Shown here one piece after another: positions 15,319-24,827 of a stretch of DNA of 64,000 bases. Both the position numbers and the translations under genes were made by a program. The stretch is from an uncultured Porphyromonadaceae bacterium. Its GTDB lineage: Bacteria > Bacteroidota > Bacteroidia > Bacteroidales > Muribaculaceae. The stretch lies in assembly GCA_947175645.1 (NCBI GenBank), contig CAMWNP010000011.1, forward strand, positions 1 to 64,000, written 5' to 3'. Each line of letters begins with the position of its first letter. Position 1 is the stretch's first letter. The notes beneath the pieces were generated by a model that was given only the letters and a program-made list of their open reading frames with translations, made no database searches and was not told the origin of the DNA.

Positions 15319-16734
15319 TTATTCTTCACTTTTTTCAGCAGGTGACATTGTCATGACAGTTGTTGTGGCCGGCAGAACGTATCTGTTTGCGAAGTCACTG
15401 ATAGATTGGGAATTGATGTTGTTGAGGATGCTGTCAAAATCGGAGTTCATGTCCCGGTTGTACAAGGCATATACGCGGAGAACGGTGTTCCAGTAGCCGT
15501 TTTGTTTCAGGTGTCCTTCGTGGGCTTTGGCCAGGGAGGATTTGATTTTGTCCAGTTCTTCAGAAGAAACTCCGTTTGTGGCAATGTTATTGATTTCATC
15601 CTGAACCGCTTTATGCACCTCAGCCTCTTTGCCGGCAGTGCAGCGGATGTTGGTGGGGAGGATAAAGTGTCCCGGAGTGAGGTCGCCGTTGAAGCCGAAA
15701 GTTACCGAGCAGTGAGTTTTGATGTAACTGATTATGTCGTGGTTATGTCGCAGTTCCTTGTTAAGGCGTGAGGAGAGGACCAGACCGAAAATCTGGGCGT
15801 TGAGGATATTCTCCAGATTATAGTCACAGTCGCCGTTACGGAATGAATAAGTTATCCCTATAGGCTTTTTCATCTCGTAGGTGTAGTTAAGGCTATCGCT
15901 TTTAACCGGGTAGCCGAACCCAATCTCTTTGGAGTGCTCGATGCGACCTGCGGCAGGTAGCGAACCGATATATTTTTCAGCCAGGGGGATAACGGTTGCC
16001 GCATCAACGTCGCCGGAGATGATGACATTGAAGTCGGCCATATCACCGAAACGCTCGGCATAGAGTTCGGCAAAACCTTCAGGGGTGATGGCTTCGAAAT
16101 CAGCATAGTGGAGTTTTTCCCCTAATGGATGACGGCGGTAGATGACAGAGTGGATAGAATCAGCCATGGCGAGGATAGGTGATTTGGCCACGTTCTGCAC
16201 ATAGCGGCTTTTCTTTTCTTTATACTTATTGATCACTGAAGAGTCCGGTCTCATTCCGGTTGCTTTCAGATAAACCAACTGCAGAACGGTTTCCAGATTG
16301 TCGGCAGGTCCGGATGCCTCCAGTTCCTCTATCTGCTTGTCGATATTGACCGTGGCGGAGAGGTTCTGTTGTTTCATATAACTGTTAAGGGAGTCGGCCG
16401 AGAACGGACCGAATGCAAACTGATTCAGCAGATCCTCAGAAGATTTGTACAACCCCTTTTTAGCAGGGTCATAGTTTTGAGAGAAACCACCGTTGCTGAC
16501 AGCCATCACAGAAACCCGGCCGGGATTGGCCTGTGTGGGATGGAAGTACAGTTTGATGCCGTTTGAGAGGGTGTAAACCTTGCTGTCGAACTGCGGCAAA
16601 GCCTGTTCTGAAACGATTTTTCCGGCTTTCAGTCCGGGGGTTACATAATTACTCAGTTCTGACTCGAATGAGTTCGACGCTGTGGCGGCCAAAGCCGTCA
16701 TCAGAAGTGCTAATGATTTGATTCTTAAGTTCAT
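15319..16734 (-). CDS. Half-length M16 peptidase-like protein without zinc motif
   Basis: 471 residues with a signal peptide (MNLRIKSLALLMTALAATAS). The mature part aligns by eye to the C-terminal half of PqqL-type M16 peptidases: KVYTLSNGIKLYFHPTQ opens the domain and FADFNVIISGDVD-like text (DMADFNVIISGDVDAA) sits mid-domain. M16 enzymes need HXXEH in the N-terminal half; no HXXEH occurs here, so it is predicted non-catalytic or a partner subunit. It is last in a four-gene block behind a TonB-dependent receptor (gaps or overlaps of 6 nt or less), so a periplasmic role linked to that receptor is likely. Confidence 0.82.
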   Translation of the reverse strand: MNLRIKSLALLMTALAATASNSFESELSNYVTPGLKAGKIVSEQALPQFDSKVYTLSNGIKLYFHPTQANPGRVSVMAVSNGGFSQNYDPAKKGLYKSSEDLLNQFAFGPFSADSLNSYMKQQNLSATVNIDKQIEELEASGPADNLETVLQLVYLKATGMRPDSSVINKYKEKKSRYVQNVAKSPILAMADSIHSVIYRRHPLGEKLHYADFEAITPEGFAELYAERFGDMADFNVIISGDVDAATVIPLAEKYIGSLPAAGRIEHSKEIGFGYPVKSDSLNYTYEMKKPIGITYSFRNGDCDYNLENILNAQIFGLVLSSRLNKELRHNHDIISYIKTHCSVTFGFNGDLTPGHFILPTNIRCTAGKEAEVHKAVQDEINNIATNGVSSEELDKIKSSLAKAHEGHLKQNGYWNTVLRVYALYNRDMNSDFDSILNNINSQSISDFANRYVLPATTTVMTMSPAEKSEE

Positions 16735-16740
16735 ATATTG

Positions 16741-18252
16741 TTAAAAATAAAAATTGATACTAATGTTATAAAGGTTGCTGTGAGCGGTTCCGGAATAGTT
16801 TGTCAATGTTGCGGAGCCACCTATCCCTATGGCATATTTTTCGCTGATGGCACGTGCGGCGGTAAGGGAAACCGAAGTGGCACAACGGGTTACAGTACTG
16901 TGGCGCAATCCGGTCTCCACACTTCCTGCGAGAGCCTCCGGTGAGGTTGACGGTTGCAAGTTTATATCCTTTTCTGTCGGTGAGAATATGGCAAAGGAGA
17001 GGTCGGCTATGCCATACCAGTGTTGTCCTAAAAAGGACCGGACGCTGAAGTCAGCCATATTTTCTAACCCTTCAACAAGAGCCCATTGCTCCGGTTCGGC
17101 GTAGAACTGCTTTCTGTGGGAATAACCGCTGCGGAGTGTCATGGAATAAGTCTGATTATTTTGCCTGATTGAGGCGAAGCCTTGAAGGAGGGCACGATAG
17201 TAATTGTCGGCATACATTTCAAGCGATCCTATCTGAGGATAGGAGCCGGAGACGGCATCGCCGAAAATGTTCTCTGAACCGTGGCGCCGGTAGGCGTCAA
17301 ACTGACCAGTGACAGAATATGTTACTTTGTCGGAGATATGCTTGTATCCGGCATTGACTGTCAGAGCGTTATGCCATGCCGATGCTATGGGCAGTTTATT
17401 GAGGTCACGCAACGTTTTATCAAAACTGAATCTGCTGACGGAGATGTTTACCAGAACACCGGAGCGGAGAGGGAAGAGATTTAGAGTCGCCCCAAAACGG
17501 TTTCCTGAGAAGTCGGAACTCTTTGAAGCGCCTGCGAAACGGTTATAATGAGTACCGAGTCCGGTTAGTTGATATATCGGTAGGTCATGGGTTTCACTGA
17601 CAAACTTTATATCGTTACTCTGCTTATACTTCATCCAGTTCATTGATGCGCCAACCATATAATCCGCTGATATTGAGTAGGCAATGCCGCCTGAGAGAGT
17701 CAGTTCACCTGTAATGTTGCGCGGACGCGGATCCACGTCGCGGAAATGGTGTGTGGCACTATAGCCGAGTGTTGCGCCCCAAACAATGCTGTTTTTTCGG
17801 CCGGCATATCCACCTGAGAACTTGTAATGCTCATCTTTGAGATTACCCCCGGCCTCATCAGCACTGAAATAGGGGTAGATTAGTTCCGGAGAGGAACTTT
17901 CGCACCACTGCACGTTTCGTGTTGAGCCGGTTGAGTAACCTGCATTCCCCCATACGGCTGAATTCTTTCCGGCAGGGATGAAACTTTCCGCGTTGAATCC
18001 CGCGGAGTGTGATCCGTCACCATATTCAGGGGTAATGATTTCAGAGTCGTTTCGACGTGATAGACCTACTGAAAGATTGCTGAACGGCTCATCCTCACTG
18101 AAATATTTCAGGGCCGGATTTTGCCATGTCTCACTGATGAATCTACGTAGTCCGTCAACATGTGAATTCATTCTTATAAGGATAGAATCATTGCCTGACG
18201 CACTGAGAATAAGTGGAGTGACAAGCGCTAATAAAAGGTAGGGTCGTTTCAT
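16741..18252 (-). CDS. DUF6850-type outer-membrane beta-barrel protein
   Basis: 503 residues with a signal peptide (MKRPYLLLALVTPLILSASG). It is rich in alternating strands, ends NLYNISINFYF (a C-terminal barrel strand ending in Phe), and its segments such as KFSGGYAGRKNSIVWGATLG are typical of barrel proteins. The association with DUF4876 and a TonB receptor fits what I recall as the DUF6850 family. It overlaps the DUF4876 gene by 4 nt and is followed 6 nt later by the M16-like gene. No enzymatic motif; the role in the block is unknown. Confidence 0.78.
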   Translation of the reverse strand: MKRPYLLLALVTPLILSASGNDSILIRMNSHVDGLRRFISETWQNPALKYFSEDEPFSNLSVGLSRRNDSEIITPEYGDGSHSAGFNAESFIPAGKNSAVWGNAGYSTGSTRNVQWCESSSPELIYPYFSADEAGGNLKDEHYKFSGGYAGRKNSIVWGATLGYSATHHFRDVDPRPRNITGELTLSGGIAYSISADYMVGASMNWMKYKQSNDIKFVSETHDLPIYQLTGLGTHYNRFAGASKSSDFSGNRFGATLNLFPLRSGVLVNISVSRFSFDKTLRDLNKLPIASAWHNALTVNAGYKHISDKVTYSVTGQFDAYRRHGSENIFGDAVSGSYPQIGSLEMYADNYYRALLQGFASIRQNNQTYSMTLRSGYSHRKQFYAEPEQWALVEGLENMADFSVRSFLGQHWYGIADLSFAIFSPTEKDINLQPSTSPEALAGSVETGLRHSTVTRCATSVSLTAARAISEKYAIGIGGSATLTNYSGTAHSNLYNISINFYF

Positions 18253-19526
18253 TCTTTGACAGGGGTTATACCGTCATAAGTGACTGTTAGACATTGGTTC
18301 CCGTATTGGTCCATCACACTGCCCGCGAGTTCAATCTCGCTTGCAGTACAGTCCGGGTTGAAGTCTGCCGAGGAATTATTCGTGTCCTTGAAAACCGGAT
18401 TGCCATTCTCATTGATATAGAGAAGTTTACGGCGTACACTGTGGAAGAAACGATCTTTACCTTTATCAATTATTCCGCATGAGGTCCACCCCATGTCAAG
18501 CACCGGAGCGCATACAGTCCAGGCATAGGATGCTTTCACTGAGCAGTTTACCCAGTCAACAATCCATTCGTTGGGAATACGGTAGGCTGTGGCGGTCATG
18601 GGGAAACTGCCGGCATCGGATACGACAGTATAGTTATAACTGTAGAGGTTATCTTTAAGGAATCTCTCTTTTTCAACAGGTATACGGGCAAGTCCGTAGG
18701 CTTTGAATCCTCGGTTGTGGAGTATGAAATAGGAGTTGGTGTAGCAGTACCACTTGTCGAGGTTAGGCACCGTCGGGCTGTCAATATCCACGTTGCTTGG
18801 TGAAGTGGAGACGTCATACCATTCGAAATCCGCGCCGGAGAGGTCAAAGGAGTAGGGGTTGAGATGACGGTGATCTATACCTGTGTCGGCAAGCAGGAGA
18901 TACTCACCCGGCTTTACTGGATAATCATGACCTGAACCGGGTATAACATATATTGCATCAACGGAAACCTCCTCATTCATTATGTCGGGGGTATAATCAT
19001 ACTTCTGTGTGGTGTTGAATTTTGATTCAATCAGAGCAAGTCCGTCGGCGTAGATGATCTCGGTGCCGTTATTGTACAGTTTGATGTAATCGTCGCCTTT
19101 ATAATTGTTACCTGAGGGATTGAGAGTGCCGGTAAAAAATATTTCGGAGATGATAAGGTCATTTGTTTCCACGCATGAAAACGGTTCAAGAGTCAGCAAA
19201 AGCGATGATGTGACACTGACCGAACGGAGAGTTGCACGCAGGCGGCTTTCTGCACCGTTGGAGAGTAGGGCCTTAGCCTCATATTCTACATCATATAAAC
19301 CGGGGAGGACAGATATCTCGGTACCAGGTGTGAATTTCTGTTCTACCCCTGACGATATGTTTCGGAAGGTAGCAGTCGCTTCACTGACTGATTCCGGAGA
19401 TATATCATCCGGGAGAGATATATTCATACTGATGTTATAATGAGTCAGGGAGGACGAAAGTGAGTCATCGCATGACGAGAGTAAAAAAAGCGGTAATAAG
19501 AGAAGAAATATGTATTTCATATTCAT
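18249..19526 (-). CDS. DUF4876-type surface lipoprotein with lamin-tail-like segment
   Basis: 425 residues. The signal ends in a lipobox (LLLPLFLLSSCDDS). Residues about 30-110 look like a beta-sandwich. From about 115 there is NDLIISEIFFTGTL, then GDDYIKLYNNGTEIIYADGL, resembling a lamin-tail-domain fold of the DUF4876 family. It is probably exposed at the outer membrane with the TonB-dependent receptor encoded 6 nt upstream, much as SusD-like lipoproteins pair with SusC-like receptors, but it is not SusD-like in sequence. Substrate unknown. Confidence 0.8.
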   Translation of the reverse strand: MNMKYIFLLLLPLFLLSSCDDSLSSSLTHYNISMNISLPDDISPESVSEATATFRNISSGVEQKFTPGTEISVLPGLYDVEYEAKALLSNGAESRLRATLRSVSVTSSLLLTLEPFSCVETNDLIISEIFFTGTLNPSGNNYKGDDYIKLYNNGTEIIYADGLALIESKFNTTQKYDYTPDIMNEEVSVDAIYVIPGSGHDYPVKPGEYLLLADTGIDHRHLNPYSFDLSGADFEWYDVSTSPSNVDIDSPTVPNLDKWYCYTNSYFILHNRGFKAYGLARIPVEKERFLKDNLYSYNYTVVSDAGSFPMTATAYRIPNEWIVDWVNCSVKASYAWTVCAPVLDMGWTSCGIIDKGKDRFFHSVRRKLLYINENGNPVFKDTNNSSADFNPDCTASEIELAGSVMDQYGNQCLTVTYDGITPVKE

Positions 19527-19532
19527 AAGTTT

Positions 19533-22313
19533 TCAAAGTGACAGATTTATTTCCATTCCGAAATATGGGGAAGCGGACCGACGCACAATCAAACCGTTGC
19601 GGGTGTAGTCCGGCAGATAGTCGACTATACGGTTAACGAATGCGGATATTCGCAGGTGAGAACCTATCTGCTTGGTAGCCTTGAGATTGACATAAACTGC
19701 GGTTGGAATAGTGTAGGGACGATAAAGTTCGTCACTGTAATACTTTACAAGATAAGTGAGTTCCGCGTTGGAGGCCACGGCATTTTCTGTGTAAGGGTGA
19801 AGTTCGCCATCTTCGGCCGACAGATAACTGTCAGGGATGCCGTTTTCCCTCAGTCGTGTGGTGCTGACACGCCACATACATTGCACGGATGTGGTAAACA
19901 ATAATCCCCATCGTGGAATCTGAGTGTCGAACATGAAATTGGTGTTGAATTGTGTGTTTATTCTACCGTCATTGCTGTCGTAAAGACCCACATACTTATC
20001 TTTCACGGCAACGTCCCCCACCACGTCAGTGACAGTTTTGTAGAGCATCTGGGAGTTGGTATAAGTTGAGCGGAACCATGCGCCGTTGATTATGAGTGAT
20101 GTTGCGAGAGGTTTCCAGCGGGGTGTGGTCAACTGAAATTCCACACCCTGTTTGCGTATGCTGCTGCCGTTGGTGACACGTCGGAAGCCGTCAAGTACGG
20201 TTACCGGTGTGACTGGAAGATTCTCAAGCGATGGTGGGGCAGTGAGAAGGTCGGGGTTTATGGCTGAGGCATCATATTTCAGATAGGAGTATGGCGCATA
20301 GCAGGTTGAGTAACGGAATCCTGAGTTGAGGTGCTCATGGAAGTATGTCACCGACAGTCGGGCTTTTCCGGCCGATAAAGAAGTGCGGAGTTCAAATTTG
20401 CCGTTGCGTGCCGGACGCAGGTTGAAGTTCGTGGGGTCGTTGATGTATGTCCGGAGCGATATACGACTCAATTCCGAGGGGTTTGCCGTGTTGTAGTAGT
20501 TCAACTGAATGAAGTCGGAGTACTCTGCCTGAGGGTAGAGGTAGTCGGCAGTCGGCATACGTGTTGTAAGTCCGAAACCTCCGCCTATCACTATATTGAC
20601 ATTATGTTTTCCAACTTTGAAAGAGGGTAGATTCCACACTGCGTTGAGTCTTGGGTCAAGATAGATTCTGCCCGCCATGTAATATCGGCTGTCAAGCGAC
20701 GGAATGGTTGTAGCCCGCAGACCGGGCTGCAGTTCCATTGAACCTTCTCCGGCGTTGATTCGGATGTTGTCCTCAAGATATGCGACCAGCGAGTGAAGGG
20801 CAGGTATGGTTGAATAGTCGCGCGGACGGGTGGTCCAACCTGCTGACAGAGGTCGCGTCAGATCATATTTCTGACCATGTCCGAAGTTCTTTGACATGCT
20901 CCATTCCACGCCACCCTTATAGGTGTGAAGTGTAGCCCCGGCAATAGCGGTGCCGTTTAGTTTCAGTTTGCTGAATGCGGTGAACGGAGAGCCTTCCGAT
21001 GTGTAATCGGCGATATATTCTGAAAGGAGGTACTGACCGTCATGCACACCTTCCTCCATTGAGGTCGGAGCCACGGAAGCCCTGGCCGGAGCAACTTGCT
21101 TTATGTGATGAAGTTTATCACGTTCGTAACTCATGGCCATGTTCCAGACAATATTGGAAAAGAAACTGTTGTTCTTGAGATTGAAGTTAAGTTCCGAGGT
21201 CAATGCGAAGCGGTTATATTCATTTTTGAACTTGTCAATCTTGTTGAGGTTCAGGTCAGGGTCGACACGTGCATTGTCGAAAGAACCGGAGTAGTCAAGT
21301 CCATAGTTCCAGTATGTGGTCATGGATTGTGACTCAAAACGCATGTTTGCACGCGCCGAAGCGTTCAGACGTTTGTAGTTTTCCATACTGTTGCGCGGGT
21401 CTGCTTTGGAGTCCAGGTACCCCAGATCAAAGTTCAGGATGTGGGCTCCGCCATGTACGGCAAACCCTTTTCCTGCCGAGAATAGTTTACTGAATTCGTC
21501 GGCCTTGAAGCGTGCGGTAAAGGGTGTGGCACGTCTGATTCGTTTGATGTTGACCATGCCGGAGGTGAGATTTCCGTATTCCGATGAAGGTATGCCACGC
21601 ACAACCTCTACTGACTCGATGTTGTCAGTGGAAATAGTACGCATGTCAACACCACGGTTGGTTATGTCACGTTTGTAGAGCGGAGAGTTTGGGTCGGTTG
21701 CCACCCCTCCTATGCTTTGCATATTCGCGTCAGTGTTGATGGGGGCACCGTCAACAACGAAGAGTGTGCCAAGTGAGGTTATGGCATAGTCATCATTTTT
21801 CGTAGCGGTGCCGGTTGCTCCCAGATTACCGGTTTCACGCAGATTAATCGTACTCGCCGAACCTATGTCGGGGTCTTTGGAAATTCCTCCCGGAAGTAGT
21901 TCGAGAATATCCGCGAAACTTGTAGGCTGAAGATGTTTCATGGCGTCACGGTCTATTCTTGAAACTGAGGTTACTCCTTCACTTTCCCGCGCCGATACAA
22001 CAACTTCCGCCAGTGCTATGGACTGTGTCGCAAGAGGTATCGCTATGTTTGTATTCCCCGTGATGTCACGACGGATTTCGGCTGTTTTATAGCCTACGTA
22101 TGAAACGCGTATGTTCTTCATCCCCTCAGTTACGCTGACAGTAAATTTCCCGTCGAGGTCAGTCTGGAGCGAGATATTGCCGGGTGTGATATATACTGCT
22201 GCAAAACTTACGGGTTCGTGAGTCAGGGAGTCCGTTACCACTCCTTGCAGAGTAAAGGCCTGAAGCGGTATGATTGAGCAGAATATAGAAATTATGATAA
22301 AGATTAGTCGCAT
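19533..22313 (-). CDS. TonB-dependent outer-membrane receptor
   Basis: 926 residues. After a signal peptide (to about 18) comes a carboxypeptidase-regulatory-like domain (about 20-100, LQGVVTDSLTHEPVSFAAVY), a plug domain (about 115-255, with VDGAPINTDAN and ESVEVVRGIPSSEYGNLTSG), and a long barrel ending YFGMEINLSL. It lacks the N-terminal signalling domain that would couple it to an ECF sigma factor, and is not the long SusC type. It leads a block with DUF4876, DUF6850 and M16-like genes. The upstream element TAATTTTG at 22334-22341 gives a 20-nt leader. No Fur box was identified by eye. Confidence 0.93.
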   Translation of the reverse strand: MRLIFIIISIFCSIIPLQAFTLQGVVTDSLTHEPVSFAAVYITPGNISLQTDLDGKFTVSVTEGMKNIRVSYVGYKTAEIRRDITGNTNIAIPLATQSIALAEVVVSARESEGVTSVSRIDRDAMKHLQPTSFADILELLPGGISKDPDIGSASTINLRETGNLGATGTATKNDDYAITSLGTLFVVDGAPINTDANMQSIGGVATDPNSPLYKRDITNRGVDMRTISTDNIESVEVVRGIPSSEYGNLTSGMVNIKRIRRATPFTARFKADEFSKLFSAGKGFAVHGGAHILNFDLGYLDSKADPRNSMENYKRLNASARANMRFESQSMTTYWNYGLDYSGSFDNARVDPDLNLNKIDKFKNEYNRFALTSELNFNLKNNSFFSNIVWNMAMSYERDKLHHIKQVAPARASVAPTSMEEGVHDGQYLLSEYIADYTSEGSPFTAFSKLKLNGTAIAGATLHTYKGGVEWSMSKNFGHGQKYDLTRPLSAGWTTRPRDYSTIPALHSLVAYLEDNIRINAGEGSMELQPGLRATTIPSLDSRYYMAGRIYLDPRLNAVWNLPSFKVGKHNVNIVIGGGFGLTTRMPTADYLYPQAEYSDFIQLNYYNTANPSELSRISLRTYINDPTNFNLRPARNGKFELRTSLSAGKARLSVTYFHEHLNSGFRYSTCYAPYSYLKYDASAINPDLLTAPPSLENLPVTPVTVLDGFRRVTNGSSIRKQGVEFQLTTPRWKPLATSLIINGAWFRSTYTNSQMLYKTVTDVVGDVAVKDKYVGLYDSNDGRINTQFNTNFMFDTQIPRWGLLFTTSVQCMWRVSTTRLRENGIPDSYLSAEDGELHPYTENAVASNAELTYLVKYYSDELYRPYTIPTAVYVNLKATKQIGSHLRISAFVNRIVDYLPDYTRNGLIVRRSASPYFGMEINLSL

Positions 22314-22333
22314 TTACAATTTTTTTTGGATTA

Positions 22334-22341
22334 CAAAATTA
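22334..22341 (-). promoter_or_regulatory. -7 element TAATTTTG for the TonB receptor block
   Basis: The plus strand reads CAAAATTA. It lies 20 nt upstream of the receptor ATG and is back to back with the rightward promoter at 22438-22445. Confidence 0.6.
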
Positions 22342-22437
22342 CATACTTCCGGAGGTGGTCACAATACTCAGAAATCTGTAATTCGTGGGTGATAAAAAAT
22401 GGACAAAATGAGTATTTCAGAATCATTTTTATGACTC

Positions 22438-22445
22438 TAACTTTG
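22438..22445 (+). promoter_or_regulatory. -7 element TAACTTTG for the secreted 586-aa protein
   Basis: It lies 27 nt before the ATG at 22473, which excludes the far-upstream in-frame start at 22326. Confidence 0.7.
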
Positions 22446-22472
22446 CAGCGGAAAAATCAAATTTATTTATTT

Positions 22473-24233
22473 ATGAAAAAATCATTACTTTCAATTGCTT
22501 GCATTTTTGCGCTCATGTCACCTGCCGTGACCATGGCGCAGGAAATTTCATCACCGGTTTATTCTTGGGGCGCTCTGCTGGATTCTCCTACTGCCGGGGA
22601 TATGGCAAACGCCATTGCTACAGATGTTTATGGGAATCTTTATTATCTCGGTACCGAAGGGTCGAAAGGAGAACAACGTGATCTTACCTACGGGTCGGAA
22701 GTGATAGGAACAGGAGCCGAATATTCAGGCACTTCCTACAACTACAACTTCGTGCTGGTCAAAACCGATAAATCGGGCAAACTGCTTTGGAGTGTCACAA
22801 GCACTCAGGGTGAATCTGCTTCTGGAAATGGCACTGTAACTCCGCTCAGTGACGGTTCTGTCATTGTTACCGCTAAAATCCGCCCTACCGACGGTGCTAT
22901 CGACAAAGGTTTTGTTTTGAGCGATAAGGATGGAAATGAACTCAAAGTTGAATGGCCCGACACTGATACCCGGGTTTACAAGGGATTGGTGATGAAGTTT
23001 AATGCTGATGGTAAACTGTTGGTCTATAATGAGATAGAACTTGATGATACACCTCAGCCCGGTACTGACAAGGTGACTGCCGATGCATTGGATATATATG
23101 CTGCAACCAAGGATGATCCCGATAATGTTTATGTCGGAGCACGATTCCGCAGTAAAATGACTTTGGTCGGGGCTGATGACAAGGAGGTGACAGTGTCTGC
23201 CCGCAATATTGTCGGTTGGAACGGTGACGCTCAGGCAACCAATGGTGATATGATTATCATAAAACTGGACTCCGATGGTCAGTGTCTGGCAACATTCACG
23301 TCGGAAACAACCATTACTGCTTCAAAAATGCTTTCACTCGACTGGTCTGACGGCTCTCTTTATGCTCTGGCCACAGTGCAGGGTCAGTCAGGTCAGGTAA
23401 TGACTATTGGTCAGAAATCAGTAACTATAAATGAGTATGCATCACCATTATTGATTAGTATGAACGCCGACTTTTCGGTTAACTGGTGTGATCTTTTCAC
23501 TGCCTCACAGATTGAAGCGAAGAACCCCGTTCTGCAAAGAACAGGTCTGAGTGCCATAGATGGGAATATCTGGTTGACCGGAATGTTCAACGGCGCATTT
23601 GACTTTGACGGAAAGAGTGTGGCATCAGAAAAAGGAACTACACCTCGTGAAGGCCTGCTTGCCAAGATTAATGCCGCTGACGGTAAAGTTCTGGGAGCAA
23701 CCACCAGTGCTGCTGACTACGGAATAAAGGAGCCTGGCGGAACTGCCAACTGCATAACCGGCTATCTGGATGCTTTCGTTAACCCCGGTGATGAATCAAA
23801 AGTGTATGTCTACGGCTATGGCATGAATGCCAACGTTGGTGTGTTTGTCCGTGCCTACAACACTGAAACTCTTGTCAGCAATCCCGAAACAGAAGCATGG
23901 AATCTGGTTACAGGAGGTGGAGCCCCCTCTGCGCAGTCCATGGCATATAATGCTGAGGAGGCGATGCTGTATGTAACCGCACGAGGCAATGCAAAATATA
24001 ATGTCATGGGTGGCGAAGCCCCGGCTGTCACCGCAGGATATGGGTTCGGTCAGTTACTCGCTGCATTCAATATGCCCTTTGAAAAGGCTGAAAACGGTGT
24101 GTCAGAAATAGCGGATGAATCCATTGAAGGCACCCCGGTTTACTACAATCTCCAGGGTATTGAAGTAAAAAATCCTGCTAACGGATTATTTATCCGTAAG
24201 CAGGGTAATAAGGTTGAAAAAGTTATTCTTTAA
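22473..24233 (+). CDS. Secreted protein with T9SS-like C-terminal motif
   Basis: 586 residues with a signal peptide (MKKSLLSIACIFALMSPAVTMAQ). The body contains repeated beta-rich motifs of the form LVKTDKSGKLLWSVTSTQGE and IIKLDSDGQCLATFTSETT, as in SBBP-type propellers. The last about 40 residues (GTPVYYNLQGIEVKNP then GLFIRKQGNKVEKVIL) match the short C-terminal domain common in Bacteroidales secreted proteins and related to type A T9SS sorting domains. It is therefore probably exported across the outer membrane or surface-attached. The function of the body is unknown. It overlaps the convergent methyltransferase gene by 11 bp. Confidence 0.82.
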   Translation: MKKSLLSIACIFALMSPAVTMAQEISSPVYSWGALLDSPTAGDMANAIATDVYGNLYYLGTEGSKGEQRDLTYGSEVIGTGAEYSGTSYNYNFVLVKTDKSGKLLWSVTSTQGESASGNGTVTPLSDGSVIVTAKIRPTDGAIDKGFVLSDKDGNELKVEWPDTDTRVYKGLVMKFNADGKLLVYNEIELDDTPQPGTDKVTADALDIYAATKDDPDNVYVGARFRSKMTLVGADDKEVTVSARNIVGWNGDAQATNGDMIIIKLDSDGQCLATFTSETTITASKMLSLDWSDGSLYALATVQGQSGQVMTIGQKSVTINEYASPLLISMNADFSVNWCDLFTASQIEAKNPVLQRTGLSAIDGNIWLTGMFNGAFDFDGKSVASEKGTTPREGLLAKINAADGKVLGATTSAADYGIKEPGGTANCITGYLDAFVNPGDESKVYVYGYGMNANVGVFVRAYNTETLVSNPETEAWNLVTGGGAPSAQSMAYNAEEAMLYVTARGNAKYNVMGGEAPAVTAGYGFGQLLAAFNMPFEKAENGVSEIADESIEGTPVYYNLQGIEVKNPANGLFIRKQGNKVEKVIL

Positions 24234-24762
24234 GAAGCAACATTGAGGAGTAGACTTGCCACAAAGCCATACCGAGGCTGACCGATACATTCAGTGAGTG
24301 TTTGGTTCCCTCCTGCGGAATCTCCAGCCATACATCGGAATGGTTCACAACTTCAGGGTCAACGCCATTGACCTCGTGACCTACAACAATGGCATATTTC
24401 TTACCCCGTTCTGCTTTAAACAAGTGGAGCGGGGTACTTTCTTTAACCTGTTCCAGAGTGCAGATTATATAACCTTGACACTTCAAATCATCCAGAGCCT
24501 CCAGTGTGGTTGGGTAATATTCCCATTCCACGCTATCTTCAGCCCCAAGAGCCGTTTTATGTATTTCGGGCGATGGTGGCACTGCGGTGATTCCGCACAG
24601 ACAAAGCCGGCTTACTCCCATGGCATCGCAACTGCGGAAAACAGAGCCTACGTTATTGAGCGAGCGTATATTGTCAAGCACTACCGCAATGGGTCGCTTG
24701 GACTGCTGTTTGAATTCTTCAACCGAGGGGCGCTGCAGGTCCCAGATAGTTTTTTTCTCCAT
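24223..24762 (-). CDS. TrmH/SpoU-family RNA methyltransferase
   Basis: 179 residues from the ATG at 24762. SAM-dependent 2-prime-O-ribose methyltransferase of the SPOUT superfamily. The three motifs are present: NIRSLNNVGSVFRSCDAMG, VVGHEVNGVDPEV and IPQEGTKHSLNVSVSLG (knot). There is no N-terminal substrate-binding domain, so the target RNA (probably tRNA) is unspecified. Starts further upstream are rejected because a -7-like element lies between them and this ATG. Its start codon is 6 nt from that element. Confidence 0.93.
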   Translation of the reverse strand: MEKKTIWDLQRPSVEEFKQQSKRPIAVVLDNIRSLNNVGSVFRSCDAMGVSRLCLCGITAVPPSPEIHKTALGAEDSVEWEYYPTTLEALDDLKCQGYIICTLEQVKESTPLHLFKAERGKKYAIVVGHEVNGVDPEVVNHSDVWLEIPQEGTKHSLNVSVSLGMALWQVYSSMLLLKE

Positions 24763-24768
24763 AATCGG

Positions 24769-24776
24769 CGAAATTA
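24769..24776 (-). promoter_or_regulatory. -7-like element TAATTTCG for the methyltransferase
   Basis: One mismatch to TAnnTTTG, 6 nt from the ATG. The same TTTGTAATTTCG string lies upstream of the DUF4250 gene at 62904-62911, which supports its use. Confidence 0.45.
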
Positions 24777-24789
24777 CAAAAAAAAACTG

Positions 24790-24797
24790 TATCTTTG
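24790..24797 (+). promoter_or_regulatory. -7 element TATCTTTG for the SPFH gene
   Basis: It lies 30 nt before the ATG at 24828 and overlaps the in-frame TTG at 24795, so that upstream start is rejected. Confidence 0.65.
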
Positions 24798-24827
24798 AGT
24801 TTTGAAAATAAAAAACAAGTAAATGAA

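Noticed and set aside
22326-22472. N-terminal extension of the 586-aa secreted protein
   Set aside because: The promoter -7 element at 22438-22445 lies inside it, and the signal peptide begins at 22473.
24298-24798. 166-codon rightward frame opposite the TrmH-type gene
   Set aside because: Covers the full methyltransferase gene on the other strand; the latter has all SPOUT motifs.
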